35,262 bases of DNA from NCBI GenBank assembly GCA_050305935.1, contig JBNLGG010000044.1, forward strand, positions 1 through 35,262, read 5' to 3'. The notes beneath the pieces were generated by a model. The model saw only the letters and a program-made list of their open reading frames with translations, did not search any database and was not told the DNA's origin. The translations under genes were made by a program, and so were the position numbers. Positions 1-8,091 of this stretch are shown here, in pieces. This stretch comes from CAJXNP01 sp050305935. Its GTDB lineage: Bacteria; Bacteroidota; Bacteroidia; Cytophagales; Cyclobacteriaceae. Each line of letters starts with the position of its first letter. Position 1 is the first letter of the stretch.

Positions 1-34
1 TTGTTATTGGAATGAAAGAATTCAACTTCTTCAT
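1..34 (-). CDS. Start of an unidentified gene, cut by the window edge
   Basis: An ATG at 34-32 on the minus strand lies five bases after the stop of the winged-helix regulator. It opens a frame reading MKKLNSFIPIT up to the window edge. The short spacing and the Lys-rich start followed by hydrophobic residues suggest a third gene of the same operon, perhaps an exported or membrane protein. Only 11 codons are visible, so the product cannot be named. Confidence 0.35.
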   Translation of the reverse strand, partial: MKKLNSFIPIT

Positions 35-39
35 AATTT

Positions 40-342
40 CTAATCTGTTTTCCCCGATATCAACTTCTCCAAGGCATCAATATGATTTTTAAAAGCTTTC
101 TTCCCTCCATCGGTAGCATGATACTTTGTATTCGGTTTGCGACCAATAAACTGCTTGGTCACATCGATGTATTTTTCTTTTTCAAGCGCCTTTAAATGGG
201 AAGCCAGATTGCCATCTGTCACATCCAGCAGCTCTTTCAGCGTGGTAAAATCCATATCGTCATTTACCACGAGCGCCGACATGATGCCCAGACGGACTTT
301 ATTGTCAAATGCCTTATTTAAATTTGCCAGTAAGTCTTTCAC
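40..342 (-). CDS. Winged-helix transcriptional regulator (HTH_34-like)
   Basis: This 100-aa protein is a single winged-helix DNA-binding domain of the ArsR/MarR-like type that, in Bacteroidota, is usually paired with a membrane protein. Residues 15-60 give the helix-turn-helix (FTTLKELLDVTDGNLASHLK), followed by a basic wing (IGRKPNTKYHAT) and a C-terminal helix for dimer contacts. The start is GTG at 342; it overlaps the stop of the upstream membrane-protein gene in a 4-base GTGA, which implies translational coupling and fixes the start. It probably regulates its own operon, but the signal it senses is not visible. The family call is fairly sure and the target is unknown. Confidence 0.85.
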   Translation of the reverse strand: MKDLLANLNKAFDNKVRLGIMSALVVNDDMDFTTLKELLDVTDGNLASHLKALEKEKYIDVTKQFIGRKPNTKYHATDGGKKAFKNHIDALEKLISGKTD

Positions 343-962
343 CGCTCATATTTATAATACATGGATATCCCATACACAATGTGGAGAACCCCGAAACCTG
401 TCGCCCAAAAAATGAGGCCGTAGCCGGGATAGAACGTCGCCAACAAGCCCAATACAATCTCCGACAGCCCAAGATAATGAACATCTTTTAAAGTAAACTT
501 CGATGCATTGATCAATGCCAATCCGTAAAAAATAAGGCTGGCGGGAGCGACAATCCCAAAATAACCGCGATTGGCAAAGGCAATAATAAAAATCCCCCCG
601 GTGATGATAGGAATGATCAAATGCACCAATAGCCTTCTGCTTCCTTCCGACCAAATTTTCAAACCGTCTTTTTTTGCTTTTCTTGTGGTAAGTACCACAC
701 CAGTCAACACCGAGAGAAGAAGTGTTGCCGCTGCCAATATCATTAGGTAGGTCAATGTGTCAATTTCGAGTACGTAGGACTTTCGGTAGGTAAAAAGTGA
801 CGCATTTACATACACTTTCTTATAGGCTAAAAAGGAAGCAATTAACGCATAAGCACCAGCCATAACTCCCGACAATCCGCTCAGGGAAATAAACCTGGAC
901 GACCGCTCCATGATCGACCGAATCTCACTGATGTCTTTGATGTAGTCTTCTTTGTTTTTCAT
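339..962 (-). CDS. Multi-pass membrane protein paired with the winged-helix regulator
   Basis: An integral membrane protein of 207 aa if started at the ATG at 962. A soluble N-terminal helix (MKNKEDYIKDISEIRSIMER) precedes about six hydrophobic segments: SGLSGVMAGAYALIASF, a stretch around TLTYLMILAAATLLLSVL, LVHLIIPIITGGIFIIAF, GIVAPASLIFYGLALI, LSEIVLGLLATFYPGYG and LIFWATGFGVLHIVYGI. The frame extends to a TTG at 986, but that codon lies within a TAnnTTTG promoter box, so the internal ATG is preferred. This type of protein is commonly found next to a small winged-helix regulator in Bacteroidota; its biochemical role is not known to me. The downstream regulator overlaps its stop codon. Confidence 0.8.
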   Translation of the reverse strand: MKNKEDYIKDISEIRSIMERSSRFISLSGLSGVMAGAYALIASFLAYKKVYVNASLFTYRKSYVLEIDTLTYLMILAAATLLLSVLTGVVLTTRKAKKDGLKIWSEGSRRLLVHLIIPIITGGIFIIAFANRGYFGIVAPASLIFYGLALINASKFTLKDVHYLGLSEIVLGLLATFYPGYGLIFWATGFGVLHIVYGISMYYKYER

Positions 963-983
963 ATCAAAAAGAACTTTGTAATT

Positions 984-1013
984 CAAAGTTAATCAACGAT
1001 TAATTAAATCAAA
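984..1013 (-). promoter_or_regulatory. Bacteroidota-type promoter for the membrane protein/regulator operon
   Basis: Read on the minus strand, TTTG (1013-1010) is followed after 18 bases by TAACTTTG (991-984), matching the -33 TTTG and -7 TAnnTTTG boxes of Bacteroidota housekeeping promoters. Transcription would begin near 978, about 15 bases before the ATG at 962. This supports that ATG over the TTG at 986. Confidence 0.55.
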
Positions 1014-1083
1014 ATAATTTCTACGTGATTTTTACTATTGTTATTCCAGGAACCAATAGCCTGTTGGAAGCCTTTCTCAACTC

Positions 1084-2394
1084 CTAAAACTCTAAAGCAA
1101 CCAAAGTCTTTGTTATTTGCTTGGTTAATTCTTTGGCAACTCCCACACTTTTCGCATACTGTTCCCAATTGCCGACTATTTGCTTGATTTCCTCAATTAT
1201 TTTGTCGCCTTTTTTAATGTTGTTGTCCCTGGCTATAGTCATCAAATCAGATTTATTAATATTCTTGTGTTTGCCATTAATACTCAATGTATGTTGACTT
1301 ACCCAAACATTTTGGGGATCGTAAGAGTAACATAAATCGTAAGCAGGAGCCAACTCCCATTTACCATGTTGCTTTAACCTAAATGAAAAATTTTTTGTGT
1401 GGTCATCATAATTAGTGGCCATCACATTAAACACCATTCTCCGAAACATTTGTTCTGCTTCCGGATAGGTCAATCTTAATATTCTCATAGTTTGAAAAAG
1501 TTGCTCATAGCTATGTCCGAATAAATTATTGTAATCAAAATGTTGAATCCCACAAAATGTTTGGACATGATGTTTAGTATCATTGCCTTCCCTGTCGAAC
1601 CTTTTTGTCAAAAAGTGCGCCCTGTCTCCTTCTTCCAATAATTCGCTATCCATTATTTGAATACCACAATCCCTTGCCATTAAATAATAGGCGTATTCTA
1701 CCCTTCCATATCCATGACTGGTACCGAATTGTGCGTCACTTACTCCATCAAGTTTTATCAGCCAGTGCTCAAAATCCTTTGGAACCCTTGCCTGACCAGA
1801 CCGCACTTCCCCACTCTTTCTATTAAATGCTATTACCGCCTTCGGCCTGGCACCTCCTGCAGACGTACCAATCCTCAGTATTTCCGTCATTGCCTTTTTT
1901 TCATCATCATGTAGATTGGCTTTAAACACACCACGATCTGACAGCATTTTTTGCGCTGCTTCCACCAGACTGGCTATCTCAATAGCAAATGTTTGCTTGC
2001 TGGGTTTTAGCTGTGCTGGCTCAAATTCCAACGCGCCCATCCCTCTTGATCCGATAAAACACAATTGTTCTACCGGGTTCATGCTATTTGGTTGTCGGCC
2101 ATTTTGTGCCAACCAGATATCTATTAATTGATTTCCATATTTATCCGGAAGTGCATCTGCTAAGAGTCCTGGCAGTCCCTTGAATGTGGATAATTGGGCA
2201 TCTTTTGATTTTCGAAGTTCCGGAAATCGATATATTCGGCCGCCATTGTTAATAGGCATTTTTATTGGCGACAGTTCATAACCCCTTTTTAAAAAATCGC
2301 TTCCATACTGAAAACTTGCCAACTGCTCTTCAACATCCCAACTCACGGCTCCTACCAATTCACCCCATACTTTTACTTCTGCAACATCTACCAT
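1084..2394 (-). CDS. hipA: HipA-family serine/threonine kinase toxin
   Basis: A 436-aa HipA-like protein kinase, the toxin half of a type II toxin-antitoxin pair. E. coli HipA phosphorylates glutamyl-tRNA synthetase and induces dormancy; the target here is unknown. Family landmarks are all present: an N-terminal HipA_N-like region (about 1-120), the loop IGTSAGGARPKA near 175-186 matching the autophosphorylated Ser/Gly-rich loop, the ATP-binding Lys in LIKLDG (about 214), the catalytic loop NYDDHTKN (about 318-325), and the metal-binding Asp in APAYDL (about 343). The length is normal for the family and no key residue is missing. It overlaps the upstream antitoxin gene by 7 bases (ATGGTAG), so the two are co-translated. 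It looks functional. Confidence 0.93.
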   Translation of the reverse strand: MVDVAEVKVWGELVGAVSWDVEEQLASFQYGSDFLKRGYELSPIKMPINNGGRIYRFPELRKSKDAQLSTFKGLPGLLADALPDKYGNQLIDIWLAQNGRQPNSMNPVEQLCFIGSRGMGALEFEPAQLKPSKQTFAIEIASLVEAAQKMLSDRGVFKANLHDDEKKAMTEILRIGTSAGGARPKAVIAFNRKSGEVRSGQARVPKDFEHWLIKLDGVSDAQFGTSHGYGRVEYAYYLMARDCGIQIMDSELLEEGDRAHFLTKRFDREGNDTKHHVQTFCGIQHFDYNNLFGHSYEQLFQTMRILRLTYPEAEQMFRRMVFNVMATNYDDHTKNFSFRLKQHGKWELAPAYDLCYSYDPQNVWVSQHTLSINGKHKNINKSDLMTIARDNNIKKGDKIIEEIKQIVGNWEQYAKSVGVAKELTKQITKTLVALEF

Positions 2395-2741
2395 CCTAAA
2401 TCCTCTTTAGAATCACCATCCTTGCTCTTTTTTCGAGCGCGTTGTCTTTTGCTTTTCTTTAGCTTGGCATATTCAATCGGACTAATCTCGTCTTTAACGG
2501 CAAAGACATCCATCACAAAAAGTATGTCCAATACACGTAATAACTGTATTAATGTGCTTAAAGATATTTTCTCACCTCGTTCCAGTAAGCTAAGAGTAGA
2601 TCGACTTATACCCGCTGCTTCAGAGACCTCCGTTTGTGACTTATTTTGATTCAATCGATGATGTTTAATGAACCTTCCAATTGTTTCTATCAACGCTTTA
2701 TCACTCATTGAAGCCCAATTTATGTACGTAATATCATTCAT
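2388..2741 (-). CDS. hipB: HipB-like XRE-family antitoxin
   Basis: A small DNA-binding protein of 117 aa from the ATG at 2741 (a TTG lies two codons upstream and another ATG, giving MSDKALIE, at 2708). The centre is a Cro/CI helix-turn-helix: IKHHRLNQNKSQTEVSEAAG followed by ISRSTLSLLERGEKISLSTL. The tail is rich in Lys and Arg (KLKKSKRQRARKKSK), unlike E. coli HipB. It should bind and neutralise the overlapping HipA kinase and repress the operon. Two inverted repeats upstream, at 2761-2778 and 2826-2864, are candidate operators. The start codon is not certain; the family assignment is strong. Confidence 0.9.
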   Translation of the reverse strand: MNDITYINWASMSDKALIETIGRFIKHHRLNQNKSQTEVSEAAGISRSTLSLLERGEKISLSTLIQLLRVLDILFVMDVFAVKDEISPIEYAKLKKSKRQRARKKSKDGDSKEDLGW

Positions 2742-2760
2742 AAACAAATTTATTTTGGTT

Positions 2761-2778
2761 AATGTAGGAATTTACATT
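2761..2778. promoter_or_regulatory. Inverted repeat just upstream of hipB, candidate operator
   Basis: AATGTA and TACATT flank six bases, giving an 18-base dyad about 20 bases before the hipB ATG. A box resembling TAnnTTTG (TAAATTTG on the minus strand, 2752-2745) sits between the dyad and the ATG, so a repressor on the dyad could block transcription. HipB autoregulation is known in E. coli; binding here is inferred. Confidence 0.35.
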
Positions 2779-2825
2779 CAATTTAAGTCTTGAATCAAAA
2801 AAACACAAAGAATACTGAGTGATTT

Positions 2826-2864
2826 ATAATTCATTATATGTACAAATAAAATATAATGAATTAT
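2826..2864. promoter_or_regulatory. 14-bp perfect inverted repeat upstream of hipB
   Basis: ATAATTCATTATAT at 2826-2839 is the exact reverse complement of 2851-2864, with an 11-base spacer. Dyad arms spaced this way fit either binding by a dimeric regulator such as HipB or an AT-rich hairpin. It lies about 85 bases upstream of the hipB start. There is no experimental support in the sequence itself. Confidence 0.4.
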
Positions 2865-3081
2865 TATTCATTCATTTTTAAAAATACTTAAACAAACAAA
2901 ACCGACTAACAAAAGTATTTCATGTGTATATAATTTGTTTTTCAAAGGTCACATGGAATGCCCATTATATTCATTCTTGTTGAGTATGTAAGTCATTCTT
3001 ATGGGCATTTCATCTTAAAATATACTTCAATCTGTCATCCAGCCTTTCTTCGATTTCGTTCTAACTCAACAAATCGTTTCT

Positions 3082-3852
3082 ATGCAAAAACAACAAATGC
3101 CCGTGCTGTTTGTCGGCCATGGCAATCCCATGAATGCCATCGAAGAAAACTTTTATACCAGCGAATGGAAAAGGATGATCAATGGGATCCCCACTCCCAC
3201 GGCGATTCTTTGTATTTCAGCTCACTGGTTAACCCGGGGAAGCTTTGTCCTTGCCGCTAACCAACCAGCCACCATCCACGATATGTATGGCTTTCCCGAT
3301 GCTTTGTACAAGGTGCAATACCCTGCCCCCGGAGCACCGGAATTGGCGAAAGACATTCATGAGCATACCGACAAGCAAATAGGTCTGGACAATGAATGGG
3401 GTTACGACCATGGCACCTGGTCGGTACTTTTACATATGTTCCCGGAAGCGAATATTCCCGTATTTCAGTTGAGTATCGACTACTATCGGCCACCATCGTA
3501 CCATTATAACCTGGCAAAGCAGCTAAAGTATCTTCGGAAAAAAGGAGTCTTGATTATTGGAAGCGGCAACATCGTTCACAATCTCCGGATGATGAAATGG
3601 GATGACGAAGCCTTTGACTGGGCGGTGGAATTTGACGAAAAGATAAAAGCCCTGATCGACGGAAAACAATTTGATCAGGTAGTCAATTACCAAGACCTGG
3701 GCGCCGAAGCTGCACTGGCTGTGCCCACACCAGACCACTACTACCCACTTCTTTACTCATTGGGACTAACAGATGCCGGCGATGAGGTGGAATATTTTGC
3801 GGAGCGAAATACCATGGGTTCCATCTCCATGCGATCTATAAAACTGAACTAA
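3082..3852 (+). CDS. ygiD: 4,5-DOPA dioxygenase extradiol-type protein (YgiD-like)
   Basis: A 256-aa member of the LigB superfamily of extradiol ring-cleavage dioxygenases, close to YgiD/DODA. These open catechol-type rings using a metal held by histidines. The expected residues are seen: GHGNP with His13, SAHW with His48, YDHGTW with His110, and SGNIVHN with His166. Length and order match a complete enzyme. The family includes poorly characterised bacterial members, so the natural substrate is uncertain. It is probably co-transcribed with the DinB/YfiT-like gene 26 bases downstream. Confidence 0.9.
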   Translation: MQKQQMPVLFVGHGNPMNAIEENFYTSEWKRMINGIPTPTAILCISAHWLTRGSFVLAANQPATIHDMYGFPDALYKVQYPAPGAPELAKDIHEHTDKQIGLDNEWGYDHGTWSVLLHMFPEANIPVFQLSIDYYRPPSYHYNLAKQLKYLRKKGVLIIGSGNIVHNLRMMKWDDEAFDWAVEFDEKIKALIDGKQFDQVVNYQDLGAEAALAVPTPDHYYPLLYSLGLTDAGDEVEYFAERNTMGSISMRSIKLN

Positions 3853-3878
3853 CTTTAACCTAATTAAAACCTAATAAA

Positions 3879-4415
3879 ATGACAGAAGATTTACGATATC
3901 CCATCGGAAAATACCAACGTCCACAGGAAGTTACCCCTGAATTGGTCGCTCAATGGATAGCTGACATATCAGACTTTCCACAATCGGTCAAACTGGAAGT
4001 TGAGGGATTAACGGATGACGAACTCAACTGGCAATACCGCCCCGATGGCTGGACCATTCGCCAGGTAGTCCATCACTGTTCCGACAGCCATATCAATAGC
4101 ATGATGCGGTTTAAACTGGCCTTGACCGAAGATGAACCGGTGATCAAGCCCTACTTTGAGGATCGCTGGGCGGAACTACCCGACACCAAATATGCCCCTG
4201 TGAAATGGTCTTTGAGCTTACTGGAAGGTCTGCACAAAAGATGGAGCCACCTTCTCAGAAACCTGACGGAAGACGACCTGAAAAAAGTGTTTGTTCATCC
4301 GGAGCATGGCAGGAAGATCAGCGTTGGTGAAAATATTGCCTTGTATGCCTGGCATTGTAATCACCACCTGGCGCACATCCGCCAGGCAAAACGGCTTAAA
4401 GGAAAGTTTGATTGA
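3879..4415 (+). CDS. DinB/YfiT-like protein, putative metal-dependent thiol transferase
   Basis: A 178-aa four-helix-bundle protein of the DinB_2/YfiT group; in Firmicutes, relatives include bacillithiol S-transferases. The likely metal ligands are in VVHHCSDSH (His65/66) and WHCNHHLAHI (His159-166), which match the family's His triad. The N-terminal LRYPIGKYQRPQ is the usual start of this group, supporting the ATG at 3879. Cytophagales are reported to use bacillithiol, so a thiol-transferase role is possible, but no bacillithiol biosynthesis gene is in the window. It follows the dioxygenase gene in the same direction and ends at a hairpin terminator. Confidence 0.85.
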   Translation: MTEDLRYPIGKYQRPQEVTPELVAQWIADISDFPQSVKLEVEGLTDDELNWQYRPDGWTIRQVVHHCSDSHINSMMRFKLALTEDEPVIKPYFEDRWAELPDTKYAPVKWSLSLLEGLHKRWSHLLRNLTEDDLKKVFVHPEHGRKISVGENIALYAWHCNHHLAHIRQAKRLKGKFD

Positions 4416-4425
4416 ATTATAGTGA

Positions 4426-4499
4426 AAACCCGTCAGGTTTGGCAGTTTAAAAGCACTAAAAGATTATAAATCTCCTAAAACCTGACGGGTTTATTTTTA
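4426..4499. terminator. Bidirectional hairpin terminator between convergent genes
   Basis: AAACCCGTCAGGTTT at 4426-4440 is perfectly complementary to 4478-4492, with a 37-base loop. It is followed by a T-rich run (TTATTTTT) on the plus strand. It lies between the stop of the YfiT-like gene and the stop of the convergent lipoprotein gene, so it could end both transcripts. Confidence 0.65.
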
Positions 4500-4502
4500 G
4501 CC

Positions 4503-5396
4503 TTAATTACTTAGCTGATAAGCTACCACCGAATTGCCAAAAAAAGTAGGCACCAGCAATAATTTCAACTCAGGCACATACTCGATATCAGCAGCGCTTA
4601 CCTCTTCAGCAGTCGTGTCAAGAATCAATGCTACCTCCCCATCCGGGCTTACATAACTTACTTTTCCATTCCAAGCAGATACCAGGTATCCTCCATCGCC
4701 TACGGCTTCTACTCCATCAGGATTTTCAAGTCCGCCTGCGATCTCAGTCACTTCCATGGTAGATGTATTGATTCTTTTGATTTTCTGCTCATCCCAATAA
4801 GCCGTAATCAGGTCCTCTCCTTCTGAAAAAACGCCATTTGGCGCAGCCACACTATCCATAAAAACAGACACCTCGCCATTACTTAACTTGATCAATCTGT
4901 TGGTGCGCATGCCACTCACATAAACATTTCCTTCGGCATCCACATCAGCATCATTTAAAAATTCTGCCCCCTCCACTTCATAGGTCGCCGTTACTTCGCC
5001 GGAAGCGATATCAATTTCCCGGATGACATCGATGTCTGTCACAAATAATTTTCCTTCATAAATAGCCATTCCCTTCGGAGCATCTAAACCGGTTACCCAA
5101 TCAGTTAAAAGGACATTTCCTTCCTTGTCTAATTGGGCAATGAAACCGACCCCGTCTTTTTTGTCCGACTCACCACTCATGCAAGCGGCATAGATCACAT
5201 CATTGGAAGCATCGTAGATTACTGACTCAACAGTAGTCAGTACTGTATCAGTTTCCCAGATTTTTTCCAGCGCTATGCCTGGCTGGTCAACAGCGGTGGA
5301 ATCAACCACCTCTGCACTTTCACTTTTTTTTCCGGAATTACAGGCCATTGCGAAAGCAAATGCTGTAAAGATTAGTAATAGATTTAGGTGTTTCAT
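4503..5396 (-). CDS. SMP-30/gluconolactonase-like beta-propeller lipoprotein
   Basis: A 297-aa predicted lipoprotein: the signal peptide ends in the lipobox AMAC with Cys19, followed by a short acidic linker and a beta-propeller from about residue 40. Repeated motifs such as APKGMAIYEGKLFVTD, FLNDADVDAEGNVYVSG and NPDGVEAVGDGGYLVSA are typical of SMP-30/gluconolactonase propellers, with the Asn and Asp positions that bind metal in SMP-30 apparently kept. It should be anchored in the envelope. Hydrolysis of a sugar lactone is possible but not shown; many such lipoproteins have unknown function. It stands alone, divergent from the Ppx/GppA gene. Confidence 0.8.
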   Translation of the reverse strand: MKHLNLLLIFTAFAFAMACNSGKKSESAEVVDSTAVDQPGIALEKIWETDTVLTTVESVIYDASNDVIYAACMSGESDKKDGVGFIAQLDKEGNVLLTDWVTGLDAPKGMAIYEGKLFVTDIDVIREIDIASGEVTATYEVEGAEFLNDADVDAEGNVYVSGMRTNRLIKLSNGEVSVFMDSVAAPNGVFSEGEDLITAYWDEQKIKRINTSTMEVTEIAGGLENPDGVEAVGDGGYLVSAWNGKVSYVSPDGEVALILDTTAEEVSAADIEYVPELKLLLVPTFFGNSVVAYQLSN

Positions 5397-5496
5397 TTTG
5401 ATTTAAGTTGGTTTTTTACGCAAATTATAGTTTTAAAATGACCTGGCAAAAATTCACCAGGTTGATAACAATCCACAAAACAAATTAAAACACCTT

Positions 5497-6372
5497 TTGA
5501 AGTTAGCAGCTATCGATATCGGGTCGAATGCCATCAGGATGCAGATTACCCATGTCCTGGACTACCAGGGCTATTTGACTTTCAAGAAACTGGAATACAT
5601 CCGCTTCCCCCTCCGCCTCGGGCATGACGTGTTTAACCTCGGGAGGATCAGCCCAAAAAATGAAGCTAAATTTATTCGCCTGATGACGGCTTTTAAAATG
5701 CTTATCGATCTATATGAAGTGGAAGACCATTATGCCTGTGCCACTTCCGCCATGCGTGATTCGGAGAATGGAATTGAATTAGCCGAAAAGGTTTTTCAGG
5801 AATGCGGCCTAAAAATCCATGTAATTGACGGCGAACTCGAGGCCGAGTTAATCAATAAATCTCTCAAAACATTGATCGATGAACATACCTACCTGCATAT
5901 CGATGTGGGAGGCGGTAGTACGGAATTCAATTTATTTGTCAACCGCGAAAAAATCATATCCAAGTCGTTCAAACTGGGATCGGTCAGAATGATGGAAAAA
6001 ACCGAAAATCCTGAGGTGTGGCAGGAAATGAAAGATTGGCTACGCCACCAGATAAAAAAAGAATATGGCCCGGTGACAGCCATTGGCACTGGAGGAAACA
6101 TTTATAAAGCCTTCGAGTTGACCAAACGCAAGCCCGGAGGTAAAATATCCAGCCGACAGATCAGGGAAGTGCAGCTCCACATTGCCAATCATAGCATGGA
6201 AGAAAGAATTAACGTACTGTTTTTAAATCCTGATCGCGCGGACGTCATTGTGCCTGCGCTGGATATCTATGCCCAGACAATGAACTGGGCAAAAGCAAAA
6301 TCCATGATCGTACCTGATGTGGGATTGAAGGATGGACTGATGTATTACCTGTACGAAAAGGCAAAACAATAA
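5497..6372 (+). CDS. Ppx/GppA-family phosphatase, short form, with TTG start
   Basis: A 291-aa member of the exopolyphosphatase/guanosine pentaphosphate phosphatase family (actin-like ATPase fold), which removes terminal phosphates from polyphosphate or pppGpp. Phosphate-binding motifs are present: DIGSNAIR at the N-terminus, VGGGSTEF near 139-146 and GTGGNIYK near 197-204. The start is TTG at 5497, because family members begin within a few residues of the DIGSN motif and no ATG is available before it. The protein has only the catalytic domain and lacks the C-terminal HD-like domain of long Ppx proteins, as is common in Bacteroidota. Whether polyphosphate or pppGpp is the substrate cannot be told. 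Confidence 0.9.
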   Translation: MKLAAIDIGSNAIRMQITHVLDYQGYLTFKKLEYIRFPLRLGHDVFNLGRISPKNEAKFIRLMTAFKMLIDLYEVEDHYACATSAMRDSENGIELAEKVFQECGLKIHVIDGELEAELINKSLKTLIDEHTYLHIDVGGGSTEFNLFVNREKIISKSFKLGSVRMMEKTENPEVWQEMKDWLRHQIKKEYGPVTAIGTGGNIYKAFELTKRKPGGKISSRQIREVQLHIANHSMEERINVLFLNPDRADVIVPALDIYAQTMNWAKAKSMIVPDVGLKDGLMYYLYEKAKQ

Positions 6373-6485
6373 AACCGGTCGTCACAATCCTCATTTTAAT
6401 TGATCAATATATTGGTTAATATTATCCTATCGGACAATTCAAACCTTTTTTCGGTTGTTCTGTTTGCCCAACTAAATTGATTGCT

Positions 6486-7712
6486 ATGAAAAAACTGGCA
6501 GTAGTTATAGTTTTCCTTCTTTCAGGAATCGTAGTATTCGCCCAAAAAAAGGCAGTTGCCAAACTGGAAATTGGTGATCAAGCGCCTGATTTCAACCTTC
6601 CTGGTATTGACAATAAAACCTATTCCCTGAATGATTTTAAGGAATATGATTTTCTCGCTGTTGTCTTCACCTGTAACCACTGTCCTACCGCACAAGCGTA
6701 TGAAGATAAGTTAATGGAGATAGTAGAAGAATATCACCCAAAAGGAATCGGATTTGTGGCCATTTCCCCGAATGCTCCTTCAGCAATTAGTCTATCGGAG
6801 CTGGGCTATTCAGACCTCGGGGATGATCTGGATGACATGAAGATCCGTGCAAAAAACAAAGGCTACAATTTTCCCTACCTCTACGACGGAAAAACCCAGG
6901 AAACGTCATTGAAATACGGCCCCTTCGCCACACCTCATGTTTTTGTGTTTGACAAAAAGAGAAAACTTCAATATTCAGGAAGGATCGATGATACTGAAAA
7001 TCCCTACATCGAGCCAAAGGAAACAACCTTGATCAACGCCCTCAATGCCCTTCTTTCAGGAAAAAAAATTCAGGAACCAGTGACAAAGACCTTTGGGTGC
7101 TCCATCAAATGGGCATGGAAAGATGAGTGGGTGAAACAGCAATTGGACGAATGGTCGAAGGAGCCTGTCACCATCGAAGAAGCTGATCTTAAAAAGATCA
7201 ATGACCTAATGAAAAATGAAGANNNNNNNNNNNNNNNNNNNNNNNNNNNNNNNNNNNNNNNNNNNNNNNNNNNNNNNNNNNNNNNNNNNNNNNNNNNNNN
7301 NNNNNNNNNNNNNNNNNNNNATAAAAATCTGCGAATGGTCAACGTTTGGGCGACCTGGTGCGGCCCTTGTATCCTTGAGTTCCCTGAGCTCGTCAAGATT
7401 GACCGGATGTACCGCGGCCGGAGCTTTGAATTTGTCTCGATATCTGCAGATTATTTAAGTAAAAAAGACAAGGCACTGGAAGTCCTCAAGAAGAAGGAAG
7501 CCACCAATCAAAATTACATTTTCAGCGGTGAAGATATATACCAATTGATTGAAACGGTAGATAAAGAATGGCAAGGATCCCTACCCTACACCGGTCTAAT
7601 CGCCCCAGGTGGTGAAATAATCTATCGAATCGAAGGGACTATCGAGCCGCAGGAACTAAAGGAAAAGATCGTGGACTACCTGGGCAGGTTTTATGCCGAT
7701 GACAAGCGATAG
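6486..7712 (+). CDS. Exported two-domain redoxin (PRX-like + TlpA-like), interrupted by an assembly gap
   Basis: An exported thioredoxin-fold protein with two redox domains. The ATG at 6486 (rather than a TTG three codons upstream) gives a signal peptide ending near VVFAQ. Domain 1 (about residues 27-190) is a peroxiredoxin-like domain of the PRX_like1 type with TCNHCPTAQAYEDK, a CxxC-like pair. Domain 2, after the gap, is TlpA-like with WATWCGPC. A run of 98 N at 7223-7320 sits between the domains. The two halves are in frame across it only if the gap length is right, so one fused protein is likely but two adjacent genes cannot be excluded. It should act in periplasmic thiol-disulfide exchange. 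Confidence 0.75.
   Translation: MKKLAVVIVFLLSGIVVFAQKKAVAKLEIGDQAPDFNLPGIDNKTYSLNDFKEYDFLAVVFTCNHCPTAQAYEDKLMEIVEEYHPKGIGFVAISPNAPSAISLSELGYSDLGDDLDDMKIRAKNKGYNFPYLYDGKTQETSLKYGPFATPHVFVFDKKRKLQYSGRIDDTENPYIEPKETTLINALNALLSGKKIQEPVTKTFGCSIKWAWKDEWVKQQLDEWSKEPVTIEEADLKKINDLMKNEXXXXXXXXXXXXXXXXXXXXXXXXXXXXXXXXXXKNLRMVNVWATWCGPCILEFPELVKIDRMYRGRSFEFVSISADYLSKKDKALEVLKKKEATNQNYIFSGEDIYQLIETVDKEWQGSLPYTGLIAPGGEIIYRIEGTIEPQELKEKIVDYLGRFYADDKR
7223..7320. other. Assembly gap (98 N)
   Basis: Unresolved bases within the redoxin gene. The true length of the missing sequence is unknown, so the reading frame across it is not proven. Confidence 0.99.
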
Positions 7713-8091
7713 ATTTTGACTGCCTATTCCATCATTTTTTCAACAATAGAAAATCCTTCTACACGATCCACTTACAGCATCAAAGTTGGCTGTACGTTGC
7801 CATCAGCAATTCACGATTTTGCCAGTTTGTAAAAACACACAAAGGGCGGGTCTTAATCACAAAATATGACAAAGCAGGGATTAATACACAACTTACTGAA
7901 GCGGGTAAAGGGTCGTTTTCGCTATAAATCAATCTGTTGCCATTTTACAAACACCACCATTTTCATCGGCATTAATGACCGGTTCGGCATCGCTCGATTT
8001 CAATCAATCGAATGGCTCGAAACTTTTTCCACAAACCTACATTTGATTTAGTATATTCATTATATTTTAGTAAACATTACCAATTTTTAAG
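7713..8091. other. Intergenic region before the propeller sensor gene
   Basis: 379 bases without a convincing gene. A 61-codon ORF at 7866-8051 begins with ATG but shows no recognisable motif and no neighbour support. A small dyad, TCGATT/AATCGA, is visible within ATCGCTCGATTTCAATCAATC at about 7989-8012. The last 50 bases are AT-rich (TTTG at 8042-8045, TATATTTT at 8061-8068), which resembles a promoter but with spacing shorter than usual. Confidence 0.6.

Larger units (their letters stand above)
2742..3081. other. Divergent intergenic region between hipB and the dioxygenase gene
   Basis: These 340 AT-rich bases separate divergent genes and hold no convincing ORF. Three inverted repeats are visible: AATGTA/TACATT at 2761-2778, a 14-bp perfect pair at 2826-2839/2851-2864, and AATGCCCAT/ATGGGCATT at 2957-2965/3001-3009. 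The last encloses a direct repeat TCATTCTT (2971-2978 and 2993-3000). No clear promoter box for the plus-strand dioxygenase gene was found. Confidence 0.7.

Noticed and set aside
2958..3260. A 100-codon plus-strand frame overlapping the start of the dioxygenase gene
   Set aside because: It shares its 3' part with the dioxygenase in another frame, has no family resemblance, and the dioxygenase frame is conserved from its first residues.
7866..8051. A 61-codon plus-strand ORF before the propeller sensor
   Set aside because: Has an ATG but no motif, signal peptide or neighbour support; sequence composition looks non-coding.
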